Source of the DNA: Streptomyces zhihengii
GTDB lineage: Bacteria > Actinomycetota > Actinomycetes > Streptomycetales > Streptomycetaceae
Direction of reading: 5' to 3'
NCBI RefSeq assembly: GCF_016919245.1
Contig: NZ_JAFEJA010000001.1
Coordinates: forward strand, 4,665,501-4,729,500
Length of the DNA stretch: 64,000 bases
Shown here: positions 51,690-61,013 of the stretch, piece by piece
How the letters are laid out: each line of letters starts with the position of its first letter
How positions within the stretch are numbered: the first letter of the stretch is position 1
Translations under genes and position numbers: made by a program
The notes under the pieces: generated by a model
The model's database searches: none
The model's input: the letters and a program-made list of their open reading frames with translations, nothing else
What the model was told of the DNA's origin: nothing

Positions 51690-52337
51690 CTACTTCACCG
51701 GCTTCTTGCCGGTGATGCCGAGGTGGACCAACAGGGCCAGATTGGGCTTGAGTTCGGCCTGCTTCACGCCCCAGGTGGTGAAGCCCTTCTGGTGCGAGGC
51801 GACCCCGGCCAGCATGACCACCAGGGAGCCGGCCATCGCGGCCGGGTTCACGTCCTTGTCGACCCGTCCCTTGGCCTGGAGTTCCTGCACGGCCTCGGTG
51901 AGGGAGTGGGTGACCGAGTTGAGGATCTTCATGCGGATCTTGTTGAACCGCTTGTCGCCCTCCGCGGCGCCGAGGTCGACGACCCGCAGGATCGCGTCGT
52001 TGCGCCGCCAGAAGTCGAGGAATCCGTCCACGAGTTCCTCGGAGCTCTGCCATCCGGCCTTGCCCACCCAGGAGCGTCCGGAGACCAGATTCGTCAACGA
52101 GGCGCCGTCCTTGGCCATTTCCTCGGCGATCTCGAGGACGGCCCCTTCGACGTCGGGGAAGTACTGATAGAACGTCGCGGGCGAAGTGCCCGCCTTCCGG
52201 GCGACGTCGATGACCTTGACGTCCCGGTAAGGCGACGAGCTGAGCATTTCACTGAGGCAGTCGAGCAGTTTCTGCCGCGTCGCCTGACCGCGTCGACCGG
52301 CCACGCGGCCGTCAACGGTGCGCACTTGTCCTGTCAT
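51690..52337 (-). CDS. TetR-family transcriptional regulator
   Basis: 215 residues. HTH: RRGQATRQKLLDCLSEML, VKVIDVARKAGTSPATFYQYFPDVEGAVLEIAEEM. The C-terminal TetR ligand domain has Trp- and Lys-rich surface (SWVGKAGWQSSEELVDGFLDFWRRND). It is conserved-looking and preceded by a DnaA-box cluster in its promoter region (52417-52450). Regulated genes unknown; the monooxygenase with its dyad at 50755 is one candidate. ATG 52337. Confidence 0.88.
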   Translation of the reverse strand: MTGQVRTVDGRVAGRRGQATRQKLLDCLSEMLSSSPYRDVKVIDVARKAGTSPATFYQYFPDVEGAVLEIAEEMAKDGASLTNLVSGRSWVGKAGWQSSEELVDGFLDFWRRNDAILRVVDLGAAEGDKRFNKIRMKILNSVTHSLTEAVQELQAKGRVDKDVNPAAMAGSLVVMLAGVASHQKGFTTWGVKQAELKPNLALLVHLGITGKKPVK

Positions 52338-52416
52338 GCCGTCAGCTTACCGACGGGTGATCTGCGCGCGATTCGGCCGAGTGCAAATGGGGTGGCCGCC
52401 GGTCCCGGCGATAGTG

Positions 52417-52450
52417 TTATCAACAGCCTGTGGACAACTTTCGTGGACAA
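52417..52450. promoter_or_regulatory. Cluster of DnaA-box-like sequences
   Basis: TTATCAACA (52417-52425), TGTGGACAA (52429-52437, reverse complement of the Streptomyces consensus TTGTCCACA) and CGTGGACAA (52442-52450, one mismatch) lie within 34 bases in the 257-base gap between the TetR and VOC genes. No dnaA or dnaN gene is near, so this is not oriC. Confidence 0.6.
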
Positions 52451-52594
52451 CGGAGCGCGACGCGCCCTCGCCCGGGGTGACCAATCCGGCGAAAAGCTCC
52501 CCCTTTGGACATGTGTGCGAGCCGACTGCGCGCGCATGGCGTGCACCGCCGCTAGCTTGAGTGTGACGGGCACCACAGGGAAGGCGGAACGTCC

Positions 52595-53563
52595 ATGGCC
52601 GAATTCGTACAGGGAATGCCGTGCTGGGTGGACGCGGCGCTCCCTGATGTGGAAGCGGGCAAACGCTTCTACGGAGAGCTCTTCGGATGGACGTTCACCG
52701 ACCGCGGCGGAGACCGGCTCCCCGGCGGCCGGACCCGTGGCCGCTCCGCCGACGCCTACAGCGGCGGACGGCTCGTCGCCGCCCTCACCCCCAAGAGCGA
52801 CGGCCGCATGCCCACGGTGTGGAGCGTCTACCTCGCCACCCCGGACGCCCCGGCGCTCGCCCGGCGGATCACCGAGAGCGGCGGCCAGGTGATCAACGCC
52901 CCGCTCTCCGTCGGCCCGGCCGGCGCCTACGCCGTCGCCGCCGACCCCGGGGGCGCGGTCTTCGGGCTCTGGCAGGGCGGGGAGCGCGCCGGCTTCGAGA
53001 AGCACGGCGAACCGGGCTCCTACTGCTGGACCGAGGTCTACACCCGGGACAAGGAGCGGGTCGACGCCTTCTACGAGGGGGTCTTCGGCTTCCAGGGCAC
53101 CGATCTGCCCGGCATCGCGTCCGAGGACTTCCGCATGTGGTCGCCCGAGGGTGCCGAGCCGGGCGAGAGCACGGCCGTCGGCGGGCGCAGCGTCATCGAC
53201 GACTCCCTGCCCGCCGAGATGCCCGGCCACTTCCTCGTCTACTTCTGCGTCGAGGACTGCGACGACGCCGCCCGCAGGGCCGCGGAGCTCGGCGGGCGGG
53301 TGCGCACCGCCCCGTACGACATCCCCTACGGGCGCATCGCGGAACTCACCGACGACCAGGGCGCCGCGTTCGCGGTGCTCGCGGAACCCGCCGGGCCCGG
53401 CACGGCGCGGGACGACGCCCGCGCCCCCGGTGAGGGAGCCGAGGGGGCCGAGGACGGCGAGGAGCCCGAGAAGCCCTGGCCGCACGACTCCCCGGGGCCC
53501 GTCCGCGCTCCGGACACCGGGCCCCGGAACGGCTCCGGCGAGGAGCCCGCGCCGGGGGCGTGA
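52595..53563 (+). CDS. Two-domain VOC (glyoxalase-fold) protein
   Basis: 322 residues. Two VOC modules, about 1-125 ([28 protein letters not shown]) and about 135-265 ([25 protein letters not shown]...), each with the betaalphabetabetabeta pattern. A 55-residue Glu/Pro-rich tail is added. Related Streptomyces proteins are annotated as glyoxalase or hydroxylase-like with no shown activity. ATG 52595 follows GGAAGGCGGAAC. A DnaA-box cluster lies 145 bases upstream. Confidence 0.85.
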   Translation: MAEFVQGMPCWVDAALPDVEAGKRFYGELFGWTFTDRGGDRLPGGRTRGRSADAYSGGRLVAALTPKSDGRMPTVWSVYLATPDAPALARRITESGGQVINAPLSVGPAGAYAVAADPGGAVFGLWQGGERAGFEKHGEPGSYCWTEVYTRDKERVDAFYEGVFGFQGTDLPGIASEDFRMWSPEGAEPGESTAVGGRSVIDDSLPAEMPGHFLVYFCVEDCDDAARRAAELGGRVRTAPYDIPYGRIAELTDDQGAAFAVLAEPAGPGTARDDARAPGEGAEGAEDGEEPEKPWPHDSPGPVRAPDTGPRNGSGEEPAPGA

Positions 53564-53745
53564 CCTCACATCCACGCCCGATACGGGGTGAGACACCCCG
53601 ATCCGCCCCCGGGTTCGCAACAGCCGCCCCGGACAGGAAGAATCAGGGTGCTCACCGCAGAGGGCTCGATGGTGAGACCCTGCACGGGGCGGCAAGAGAC
53701 GGGCTCCATGACACGAGGGCCCGTACGGGGAGGTGGCACGCAAGT

Positions 53746-54711
53746 ATGGAGCAGCTGACGCAGCACGACCCGAGACGGATCGGTCCGTTCGAGGTGCTGG
53801 GCAGGCTCGGTGCCGGCGGCATGGGACTGGTCTATCTCGCACGGTCGGCGTCCGGCCGCCGGGTGGCGATCAAGACGGTGCGCACGGAGCTCGCCGAGGA
53901 CCAGCTGTTCCGCGTCCGGTTCACGCGCGAGGTCGAGGCGGCCCGGGCGGTCAGCGGCTTCTACACGGCGGCCGTCGTCGACGCGGACCCGCGCGCGGCG
54001 GTGCCCTGGCTCGCCACCGCCTACGTCCCCGCGCCGTCGCTGGAGGAGATCGTCAACGAGTGCGGGCCGATGCCCGCCCAGGCGGTGCGCTGGCTGGCGG
54101 CCGGCATCGCCGAGGCGCTCCAGTCGATCCACGGGGCGGGCCTGGTCCACCGGGACCTCAAGCCGTCCAACGTGCTGGTCGTCGAGGACGGCCCCCGGGT
54201 GATCGACTTCGGCATCGCGTCCGGCGTCTCCAACACCCGGCTGACGATGACCAACGTCGCCGTCGGCACCCCCGCCTACATGTCCCCCGAGCAGGCGCGC
54301 GACTCCCGAAGCGTCACCGGGGCGAGCGACATCTTCTCGCTCGGCTCCACCCTGGTCTTCGCGGCCACCGGCCACGCCCCGTTCCACGGCGCCAACCCGG
54401 TGGAGACCGTCTTCATGCTGCTGCGCGAGGGCCCGGACCTGGAGGGCCTGCCCGACGAGCTGCGGCCGCTGATCGAGCACTGCATGCAGATGGACGCCGG
54501 GCTGCGGCCCTCGCCCGCGGACCTCCAGGCGCAGCTCGCCCCGCATCTCTTCTCGTCCGGCCACGACGACAGCGGCACCGCGTCCGCCTGGCTGCCCGAC
54601 CGGGCCACGGCCATGATCGAGACCCGCCGCGGCGGCGGACGCTCCGCGCCCCCGGCGGCCCACCCGCCCGCGCCGCGCCACGCGCCGCCGCCGCCCCCGA
54701 CAGCCGCCCCT
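53746..54711 (+). CDS. Ser/Thr protein kinase, N-terminal half of a frameshifted kinase-propeller gene
   Basis: Residues 1-270 are a complete Hanks-type kinase: [45 protein letters not shown] Pro/Ala-rich linker follows. In similar Streptomyces kinases the same ORF continues into a PQQ beta-propeller sensor; here the propeller lies in the next frame (54713-56092). Reading on in the kinase frame gives only Arg/Pro-rich filler to 56148. GGGGAGG lies ten bases before ATG 53746. It might still be active as a kinase without sensor. No transmembrane helix is present between the parts. Confidence 0.85.
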
Positions 54712-54712
54712 C
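54690..54712 (+). other. Probable frameshift site (C run)
   Basis: The propeller frame is open from 54617 and the kinase frame stays open too, so the break lies in 54617-54712. The CCCCC run at 54694-54698 is the best spot: dropping one C joins the frames. Confidence 0.5.
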
Positions 54713-56092
54713 GTGGGCGACCGGCGACCCCGGGGCGCGCACGCCCCGCCGTCCGTGCCGGACGGCGGCCCGGTCCGCCTCGCCGGCGCGGCCGGCGTCG
54801 CGGTCGGCCCCGGCCCCCGGGTGGCCGGCACCGGTCGCGTCCCCGACGCCGGGCCGGCGACCGGCTGGATCCGCCCGCCCGCCGGGGTGAGCGTCTCCGA
54901 CCCCGGCACCGGCACCGCTCCCGCCCCCGGGCCCGTGCCGCAGCAGGAGCCCGCTCCCGGGCACTGGCGGCCCTGGCGGTTCCGGATGTCCAACGACGTC
55001 TGGGGCACCCCGGCCGTCGCGGGCGACCTGCTGTACGTCACCTCCTTCGAGGTCCACGCGCTCGACGTCGGCACCGGCCGGCGCCAGTTCAAGACCCGGG
55101 ACGTCGCCTGGTCCATGGCCGTCGCCGACGGCCGCATCCACGGCTCCGACGGGCCGACGCTCTACGCGCTGGACGCCCTGACCGGGACCGAGCGCTGGCG
55201 GCTGGGCACCGACGCCTGGGTGTACTCGCTGAAGGCCGACCGCGGCACGGTGCTCACCGGCACCCGCGGCGGCGGTGTCCAGGCGTGGGAGGCGTCCAAC
55301 GGCGAGAAGATGTGGGAGCTGACCGGGGCGCAGACCGACTTCGAGACGGCGGAGGCCGGCCCCGCGATCTTCGGGGACACCGTCTACGTGTGGAAGGACG
55401 CCCGGCTGCGCGCCCTGGAGGCCAGGACCGGGATCGAGCGCTGGTCGTACCCGATCGGCGACGCCGCCTCCTGCGGCAGCGTGCCCGTGCGGGTCACCCC
55501 GGCGCCCGACGGCTATGCGTACGTCTCGGCCGGCACCCGGGTCATCGCCTTCGACATCGCCTCCGGCCGGGTGCGCTGGCACTTCGAGGCGCCCGCGGTG
55601 TTCCTGTCGCCGCCCGCCTTCGCGCCGGGCCCGGCGGTCACCGGCGGCGGCGTGTACCTCGCCGACTACCTCGGCACCGTGTACGCCGTCGACGCCACCA
55701 CCGGCAAGGACCGCTGGCGCATCGCCACCGAGTCGCGCCAGTCGATCGAGCCGGTGCTGGTCGCGGGCGGCAACGTCCACGTGGGCAGCGGCAGCGCCCT
55801 CTACACCCTCGACGCCGTCACCGGCACGCCCATGTGGCGCTTCGCGGCCGGCGGGGAGGTCGTGGGGGCGCCCGTCGTCGCCGACGGCCGGGTCCACTTC
55901 GGGTCCGCCGACCATGTGCTCTACACCCTCGACGCGAGCGGCGGCCAGCTCCGCTGGAAGCTCGCCACCGGCGGCGAGATCACCGGGTCACCGGTCGTGC
56001 GCAACGGTGTCGTGTACGCGTGCAGCAAGGACCGCTGCGTCTACGCGCTCGACGCGGTCAAGGGCACCGCGACCGGCCGGGGGGCCCGCTGA
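54713..56092 (+). CDS. PQQ-type beta-propeller (sensor half of kinase gene)
   Basis: 459 residues if started at GTG 54713. From about residue 90 there are repeated PQQ/propeller blades: [110 protein letters not shown]. Seven to eight blades fit a closed propeller, as in PknD-like and PQQ-kinase proteins. The first 90 residues are a Pro/Gly linker. No own ribosome-binding site is seen, supporting the view that it belongs to the upstream kinase ORF. Confidence 0.8.
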   Translation: MGDRRPRGAHAPPSVPDGGPVRLAGAAGVAVGPGPRVAGTGRVPDAGPATGWIRPPAGVSVSDPGTGTAPAPGPVPQQEPAPGHWRPWRFRMSNDVWGTPAVAGDLLYVTSFEVHALDVGTGRRQFKTRDVAWSMAVADGRIHGSDGPTLYALDALTGTERWRLGTDAWVYSLKADRGTVLTGTRGGGVQAWEASNGEKMWELTGAQTDFETAEAGPAIFGDTVYVWKDARLRALEARTGIERWSYPIGDAASCGSVPVRVTPAPDGYAYVSAGTRVIAFDIASGRVRWHFEAPAVFLSPPAFAPGPAVTGGGVYLADYLGTVYAVDATTGKDRWRIATESRQSIEPVLVAGGNVHVGSGSALYTLDAVTGTPMWRFAAGGEVVGAPVVADGRVHFGSADHVLYTLDASGGQLRWKLATGGEITGSPVVRNGVVYACSKDRCVYALDAVKGTATGRGAR

Positions 56093-56223
56093 CCGGCGGG
56101 CCGGGCGGGCATGTCACCCGCGTGGCGGGGTACCCGGGGCGGGCGTAGCGTCGGGACCGGGAGCGCTCGGCACCGGGAGCGGGTCCCGCCCGGCACCGGC
56201 TGACTCGACCGAGGAGGCGGGCG

Positions 56224-56910
56224 ATGGTCCGCAACGTCATCGGTTCCGTCCTCGCCCTCACAGGAGCGACGGCCGCCGTATGGAGCCCCTTCCGCGACTG
56301 GTACGACGGCCGTCCCGGACGTGACTACCGCGTCCAGGACCTGTTCGACGGCATCACCGGCGCCGGGTCCGGCATCGCGGCGTCGGTGATGCTCCCGCTG
56401 GCCTTCGGCGCGCTGATCGCGCTGATCGGCGTGGTGCTGCGCTCGCGGCTGCTGGTCGCCCTCGCGGGGCTGATCGTGCTGGGCTTCACCGTGCTGTGGA
56501 TGGTCCGCCAGGGCCAGGCCGCGGGCAGTCTCACGGTGAGCACCGACGGCCGGGGGCTCGGCGACGGCGTCGCCATGGCCGCCGGCGGCGGGGTGCTGAT
56601 GCTGATCGGAGCCGCCGTGATGAGCGGCCGGCCCCGGCAGCGGGTGTACGAGCCGCACCCGGCGCCGCCCGCGGAGGCGGACGACTGGGGGCCCTACGGC
56701 CCCGATCCCACCGGCCCCGTGCCGTACCGGCAGAACCCCTACCACCTGCGGCCCGACGACGAGGCGCGACCGTACGGCGAGACGCGACCGGACGAGGCGC
56801 AACCGTACGGCGACCAGGGGCGTCGTGGTGACGAGGGCGCCCACGGCGATGGCTACGGGCCCGACGGGCCGCCGACGCTGCCCGCGCCGAACAAGCGGGA
56901 CGAGTGGTGA
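56224..56910 (+). CDS. Small membrane protein with Pro/Asp/Gly-rich tail
   Basis: 228 residues. Four hydrophobic segments (about 5-20, 50-72, 76-94 and 115-136) and a charged, Pro-rich cytoplasmic-looking tail with PYGET/PDEAQPYG repeats. The N-terminal WSPFRDWYDGRPGRDYRVQDLF block between TM1 and TM2 is conserved in Streptomyces proteins without known function. GAGGAGG precedes ATG 56224. It follows the kinase and may be its membrane partner, but nothing shows this. Confidence 0.75.
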   Translation: MVRNVIGSVLALTGATAAVWSPFRDWYDGRPGRDYRVQDLFDGITGAGSGIAASVMLPLAFGALIALIGVVLRSRLLVALAGLIVLGFTVLWMVRQGQAAGSLTVSTDGRGLGDGVAMAAGGGVLMLIGAAVMSGRPRQRVYEPHPAPPAEADDWGPYGPDPTGPVPYRQNPYHLRPDDEARPYGETRPDEAQPYGDQGRRGDEGAHGDGYGPDGPPTLPAPNKRDEW

Positions 56911-56983
56911 CCGGGCGCTGCTAGGGTGACGTGCGCTCGTCAATCGAGCCCTAGTACCTACCACTTTCAACGGGGGTTGAAAC

Positions 56984-57475
56984 GTGAAGATTCGTCATGT
57001 CCGCGCGATCGCTGTCTTCGGTATCGCGCTGGTGGCCCTGACCGGTGCCCGTGGTTCGGGCGGAGGCGGCTGCGACAACAACAGCAGCAGCAGCTCCAGC
57101 AGTTCGGGCGGCAGCCACAACGACAGCGACGGCACCTCGGGCGGCTCCTCCGGCGGTTCGCTGCCCGGCGGCTCCGGCGCCGACAAGGCCGCCCGCGACG
57201 TGACCATCGACGAGTGCAAGTACGACCCGGCGACCAAGAACCTCGTCGCCCGGATCACCGTGAACAACAGCGACATGATGGACTACGACTACAGCGTCAC
57301 CATGAAGTTCACCGGCGGCGCGGGCGGCACGGCCACCCCGGCGACGGCGATGAAGAGCGGTATCGCGGTCGCCGGCGGCGCGAGCGCGAGCGCCGAACTC
57401 ACCACCCCGTACATCGGTTCCGGCGACGGCTCCGAGTACACCAAGTGCGAGGTCACCCGCGCCAGCCGCTTCTGA
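56984..57475 (+). CDS. Secreted or lipid-anchored Ser/Gly-rich protein
   Basis: 163 residues. Signal MKIRHVRAIAVFGIALVALTGARG, with a Ser/Gly stretch and Cys30 in GGGGCDNN that could be a non-standard lipid site. The mature part has VTIDECKYDPATKNLVARITVNNSDMMDYDYSVTMKF, a beta-sandwich-like pattern seen in many short Streptomyces exported proteins (DUF-type), and two Cys (ECKY, KCEV). Promoter: TAGGGT at 56932. Function unknown. Confidence 0.75.
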   Translation: MKIRHVRAIAVFGIALVALTGARGSGGGGCDNNSSSSSSSSGGSHNDSDGTSGGSSGGSLPGGSGADKAARDVTIDECKYDPATKNLVARITVNNSDMMDYDYSVTMKFTGGAGGTATPATAMKSGIAVAGGASASAELTTPYIGSGDGSEYTKCEVTRASRF

Positions 57476-57522
57476 CGCGGCGCCGGCGGACGCGGAGCCC
57501 GGCCCCGGGCCGGGCCCGCGCC

Positions 57523-57550
57523 GCGCCGCCCCGGACGTCCGGGGCGGCGC
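57523..57550. terminator. Bidirectional stem-loop
   Basis: GCGCCGCCCCGGA and TCCGGGGCGGCGC, 13 bp around CG, between the secreted-protein gene and the P450 gene (convergent). Confidence 0.7.
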
Positions 57551-57558
57551 GCCGGCGG

Positions 57559-58791
57559 TCAGCCCCGCAGCAGGACCGGTATCTCCTGCCAGCCGTACGC
57601 GATGAACGACGGCACCTGCCGCAGCTCGTCCGGCTTCGCCGCGAGGGCCAGGTCCGGGTAGCGGCCGAAGAACTCGGAGAGGGCCGTGATCGCCTCGACC
57701 CGCGCCAGCGGCGCGCCGATGCAGCGGTGCACCCCCACCCCGAACGCCATGTGGTCGTCCGCGGCACGGGCCGCGTCGAACGCCTCCGCCGTCTCCCCGT
57801 AGTGCGTCGGGTCGGTGCCCGCGGCCGCGTAGGTGGTGAGCACCGCGTCGCCCGCCGGGATGGTGACGCCGTCCACCGTGACGTCCGTGATGGCGAACCG
57901 CAGCGGCAGCGAGGCGATCGACGGCTGGAGCCGCAGCACCTCGTCCACCACCTGGTCCCAGGAGAGCGTGCCCGCGCGCACCGCGGCGAGCTGCTCGGGG
58001 TGCTGGAGCAGCGCGACGATCGCGTTGCCGATGAGGTTGACCGTCGTCTCGAAACCGGCGCCGATGACGAGCAGCAGCGTGTAGAGCAGCTCCTCGTCGC
58101 TGAGCCGGTCCCCGCCCCCGTCGCGGACCCTGACCAGCTCGCTGGTCATGTCGTCGCCCGGGTTCTCGACCTTGTAGGCGATCAGCCCGCCGAGGACCGT
58201 GACGATCTGCTCCTGCACGAAGGCGCCGTGCTCGGGGCTCGGGTCGGTGGTGTCCATGACGGCCGCGATCAGCCGGCCGGTCGCGTCGGTCAGATGGTCC
58301 GGGACGCCGAACAGCTCGCAGATCATCCGCATCGGCAGCGCGTACGCCAGCAGCGCCTTCACGTCCACCGGGCCGCCGCCGGCGCCGGCCTCGTCCACGC
58401 CCTCCAGCAGCTCCGCGGTGATGGCCTCCACCCGGGCCCGCATCGCCTCGGTGCGCCGGGCGGTGAAGCTCGGGGCGACGAGCCGGCGCAGCCGGGTGTG
58501 GTCCTCGCCGTAGCTGGAGAGCATGTTCCGCACACCGACCCAGCCGAGGATCCACGCCCAGTCCGGGTTGTCCCCGATCGCCCCGAACAGCGACCAGTGC
58601 TGCCGCGGGTCCTTGGAGATCCGCGGGTCCAGGATCAGCTTGCGGAGCGTGTCGTAACCGGTCGGCGCCCAGGCCGGAATGCCGCCCGGCAGCTCGACCG
58701 GGACGACCGCGCCCTGGGAGCGCAGCCGGGCGCTCTCGGCGATGATGTCGGCCCCGAACGGGTCGATGGGCACACGGATGGACACGGTCAT
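57559..58791 (-). CDS. Cytochrome P450 (conservon-associated, CYP154-like)
   Basis: 410 residues. I-helix GAGFETTVNLI (acid-alcohol pair present), ExxR EVLRLQ, heme loop FGVGVHRCIGAPLAR, all canonical. Soluble class I bacterial P450 needing ferredoxin. It is the sixth gene from the conservon promoter; ATG 58791 overlaps the stop of the next P450 (ATGA). In S. coelicolor conservons a CYP154 accompanies the CYP157-type cvnE in this way. Substrate unknown. Confidence 0.92.
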   Translation of the reverse strand: MTVSIRVPIDPFGADIIAESARLRSQGAVVPVELPGGIPAWAPTGYDTLRKLILDPRISKDPRQHWSLFGAIGDNPDWAWILGWVGVRNMLSSYGEDHTRLRRLVAPSFTARRTEAMRARVEAITAELLEGVDEAGAGGGPVDVKALLAYALPMRMICELFGVPDHLTDATGRLIAAVMDTTDPSPEHGAFVQEQIVTVLGGLIAYKVENPGDDMTSELVRVRDGGGDRLSDEELLYTLLLVIGAGFETTVNLIGNAIVALLQHPEQLAAVRAGTLSWDQVVDEVLRLQPSIASLPLRFAITDVTVDGVTIPAGDAVLTTYAAAGTDPTHYGETAEAFDAARAADDHMAFGVGVHRCIGAPLARVEAITALSEFFGRYPDLALAAKPDELRQVPSFIAYGWQEIPVLLRG

Positions 58792-60050
58792 GCGCGGTCT
58801 CCTGCCTGGTCGGACGAGGGCGCCGGCGTGCGGTCGGGCGTACGCGGCGTGAAACGGACGGGCAGAGCGTTCAGCGAACGGTGGAACGGGCCCGGCCGCC
58901 AGGAGAGGCGTTCGCGGGGGAGCACCGGGTGGAGGTCGGGCAGCCACTGGGTGAGGCGTTCGACGGCCTCGGTGGCGATCAGCACGGCGGGCTGCTTCAC
59001 CGGGCAGGAGTGCGGACCGGCGCCCCAGGACATGTGCGAGGCGTCGTGCGGGTGGTGCGCCTCGGCGAAGTCCTTCTCCGCGAAGTACCCCATCGCGCCG
59101 AAGGAGATGACGATCGGGACGGCGGCCTGGAGCCACATCCCGTGGAAGCTCATCGACCTGCGGGCGAAGTGCGCCCCGTAGTTGGCGAGCGGTGTCTCGT
59201 AGCGCAGCACCTCCAGCACCGCGTCCATCACCGGGCGGGCGCCCGAGGTGAGGGTGGAGTAGTACGCGGAGTTGCCGAGGATGCGCGAGAGCGCGTTGGA
59301 GATCAGGTTGGCGGAGGGCTCGTGACCGGCGCCGAGGGTGAGGAACACCTGCCAGGTGACCTCCTCCGGGGTCAGCTCCAGCGGATGGTCCAGCAGCCGG
59401 CTCGTCAGGTCGTCGCCGCGCTCGGCCATCTTGGCGCCGATGAGCTCCATCACGTACTTGCCGTACTCGACCTCGCCGTCGGCGGCCCGGGCGCCGCCCT
59501 CCATCATCTGGCCGAGCGCCGCGTCCAGCCGGCCCGACTCGCTGTCCGGCAGGCCGAAGAGGCTGTTGAAGACCATCGCCATCATCGGGCGGGCGAACTG
59601 GGTGACCAGGTCGGCCTCGCCGTCCGGCCCGAACCGGGATACCAGGGTGTCCACCGCCCGGTGCACCCGCTCGCGCAGGTCGTGCGGCTCCACGAGGTCG
59701 AAGGCGTCCAGCAGGGTGCGCCGGTAGCGGATGTGCGCGTCGCCGTCCGCGAACAGCGCGTTGGCCCGCCAGCGCATCATGCCGAGGATCGGCGCGTCCG
59801 CGGCGACGGTCTTCTCCCAGGGCCGCGGGTCCACGGAGAACGACTCCGTGTCGTGCAGCAGGTCCAGCGCCGCCCGGCGGTCGGTGACGATGTACGCCGA
59901 GACGCCGGGCGCGAGTTCGGCCCAGCCGACCGGCCCCTGCGCGCGCAGGGTCGCGTAGTACGCGTACGGGTCGGCGGCGAAGCCCTCCTCCCACAGCCGG
60001 ACCGGGGCGGCGAGGGTGAAGGCGTCGGAGTGGGCGGGGTAGGCGTTCAC
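58788..60050 (-). CDS. cvnE: Cytochrome P450, cvnE-type (CYP157-like)
   Basis: 420 residues. K-helix ExxR is EVLRYET. Heme loop reads SWGAGPHSCPVKQPA: Cys is present but the usual F before and G two after are W and V. The I-helix has AGHEPSANLI, lacking the Thr of the acid-alcohol pair. Such departures fit the CYP157 group found in conservons, whose catalysis is uncertain. Start GTG 60050 overlaps the GTPase stop (GTGA), so it is translated with cvnD. The protein may act as a partner or sensor, as well as or instead of an oxygenase. Confidence 0.88.
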   Translation of the reverse strand: MNAYPAHSDAFTLAAPVRLWEEGFAADPYAYYATLRAQGPVGWAELAPGVSAYIVTDRRAALDLLHDTESFSVDPRPWEKTVAADAPILGMMRWRANALFADGDAHIRYRRTLLDAFDLVEPHDLRERVHRAVDTLVSRFGPDGEADLVTQFARPMMAMVFNSLFGLPDSESGRLDAALGQMMEGGARAADGEVEYGKYVMELIGAKMAERGDDLTSRLLDHPLELTPEEVTWQVFLTLGAGHEPSANLISNALSRILGNSAYYSTLTSGARPVMDAVLEVLRYETPLANYGAHFARRSMSFHGMWLQAAVPIVISFGAMGYFAEKDFAEAHHPHDASHMSWGAGPHSCPVKQPAVLIATEAVERLTQWLPDLHPVLPRERLSWRPGPFHRSLNALPVRFTPRTPDRTPAPSSDQAGDRA

Positions 60051-60679
60051 CGTTCCTCCGTGGCCATGCGGTCGATGACGTGCTGGACGAGGGCGAGGAG
60101 CGCGTCGACGGACGCGTTGGTGTGCCGGGCGTCCACGGCGACCAGCGGGGTGTCCGGCGCCAGATCGAGGGAGCGGCGCACCTGCTCGTCGGTGTAACGG
60201 GGCGAGTCGGGGAACATGTTGAGCGCGACGGCGAACGGCACCCCCGACTCCTCGACGAGCCCGAGGACGTCGAACGACTCGGCGATGCGGCGGGTGTCGA
60301 CGAGCACGAGCGCGCCGAGCGCCCCGTACGCGATGTCGTCCCACAGCGGGCGGAACCGCTCCTGCCCCGGGGTGCCGAACAGGTACAGCACCACGGAGTC
60401 GCCGAGCGAGACGCGGCCGAAGTCGATGGCCACGGTGGTGGTCGTCTTGTCGCGCACCCCCGCGAGGTCGTCGACGGAGGAGGACGCCTCGGTCAGGTGC
60501 TCCTCGGTGTGCAGGGGGCGGATCTCGGACACCGCGTCGATCAGGGTGGTCTTGCCGACCCCGAACGGGCCGGTCACCAGGATCTTCACCAGTTCGCGGG
60601 CGGTGTCGGGCAGGTGCAGCGACGCGGCGTCGGCCGGGGTGGCGGCCGTCCGGTCATAGCTTGAGGGCGCGGAGGCCAT
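60047..60679 (-). CDS. cvnD: Conservon small GTPase CvnD
   Basis: 210 residues. P-loop GPFGVGKTTLID, DxxG equivalent LFGTPGQERFRP, and the Asn of a reduced G4 motif (ALNMFPDS). It is a Ras/MglA-like GTPase of the conservon signalling complex on the membrane with CvnA-C. ATG 60679 with GGAGAG upstream, overlapping the cvnC end by 26 bases. Confidence 0.93.
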   Translation of the reverse strand: MASAPSSYDRTAATPADAASLHLPDTARELVKILVTGPFGVGKTTLIDAVSEIRPLHTEEHLTEASSSVDDLAGVRDKTTTTVAIDFGRVSLGDSVVLYLFGTPGQERFRPLWDDIAYGALGALVLVDTRRIAESFDVLGLVEESGVPFAVALNMFPDSPRYTDEQVRRSLDLAPDTPLVAVDARHTNASVDALLALVQHVIDRMATEER

Positions 60680-61013
60680 CGGCCACTCTCTCCAGCAGGT
60701 CACGGTCGGGCAGGGCGGCGACGGGGACGGGCGGGCGGGCGCCCACCAGCCCCTGGTCGGTCAGGGCGGCGGCGAGGACGCGGACGGCCGAGACCGGCAG
60801 CCGGAGCAGGGCGGCGCACTCCATGAGCGTCAGCGAACCGCCGTCCAGCAGGTTCAGCAGGGCGTGCTGGGCCGCGGGCAGACCCGCGGGAGCGGGCCCG
60901 CCCGTGCCGGACAGCACGGACAGGCGCTCCAGACTGTTGCGGCTGGGCCGGGCCACCCCTCCGGTGGAGAGGTAGGCCGGGACCAGCGGCCGGCCGTTCC
61001 GGCGGCCGGTCAT
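60654..61013 (-). CDS. cvnC: Conservon DUF742 protein CvnC
   Basis: 119 residues, DUF742: RPLVPAYLSTGG start, then QHALLNLLDGGSLTLMECAALLRLPVSAVRVLAAALTDQGLV, a winged-helix-like region, ending in GLRAL. Links the roadblock protein and the GTPase in conservons. ATG 61013 overlaps the cvnB stop (ATGA). Confidence 0.93.
   Translation of the reverse strand: MTGRRNGRPLVPAYLSTGGVARPSRNSLERLSVLSGTGGPAPAGLPAAQHALLNLLDGGSLTLMECAALLRLPVSAVRVLAAALTDQGLVGARPPVPVAALPDRDLLERVADGLRALKL

Noticed and set aside
52417..52450. Replication origin
   Set aside because: Only three boxes, no dnaA/dnaN/gyrB neighbours and no long AT-rich region.
54713..56148. Continuing the kinase reading frame to 56148 as one 800-residue protein
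   Set aside because: After about 54711 that frame has only Arg/Pro-rich filler while the next frame encodes clear propeller blades.
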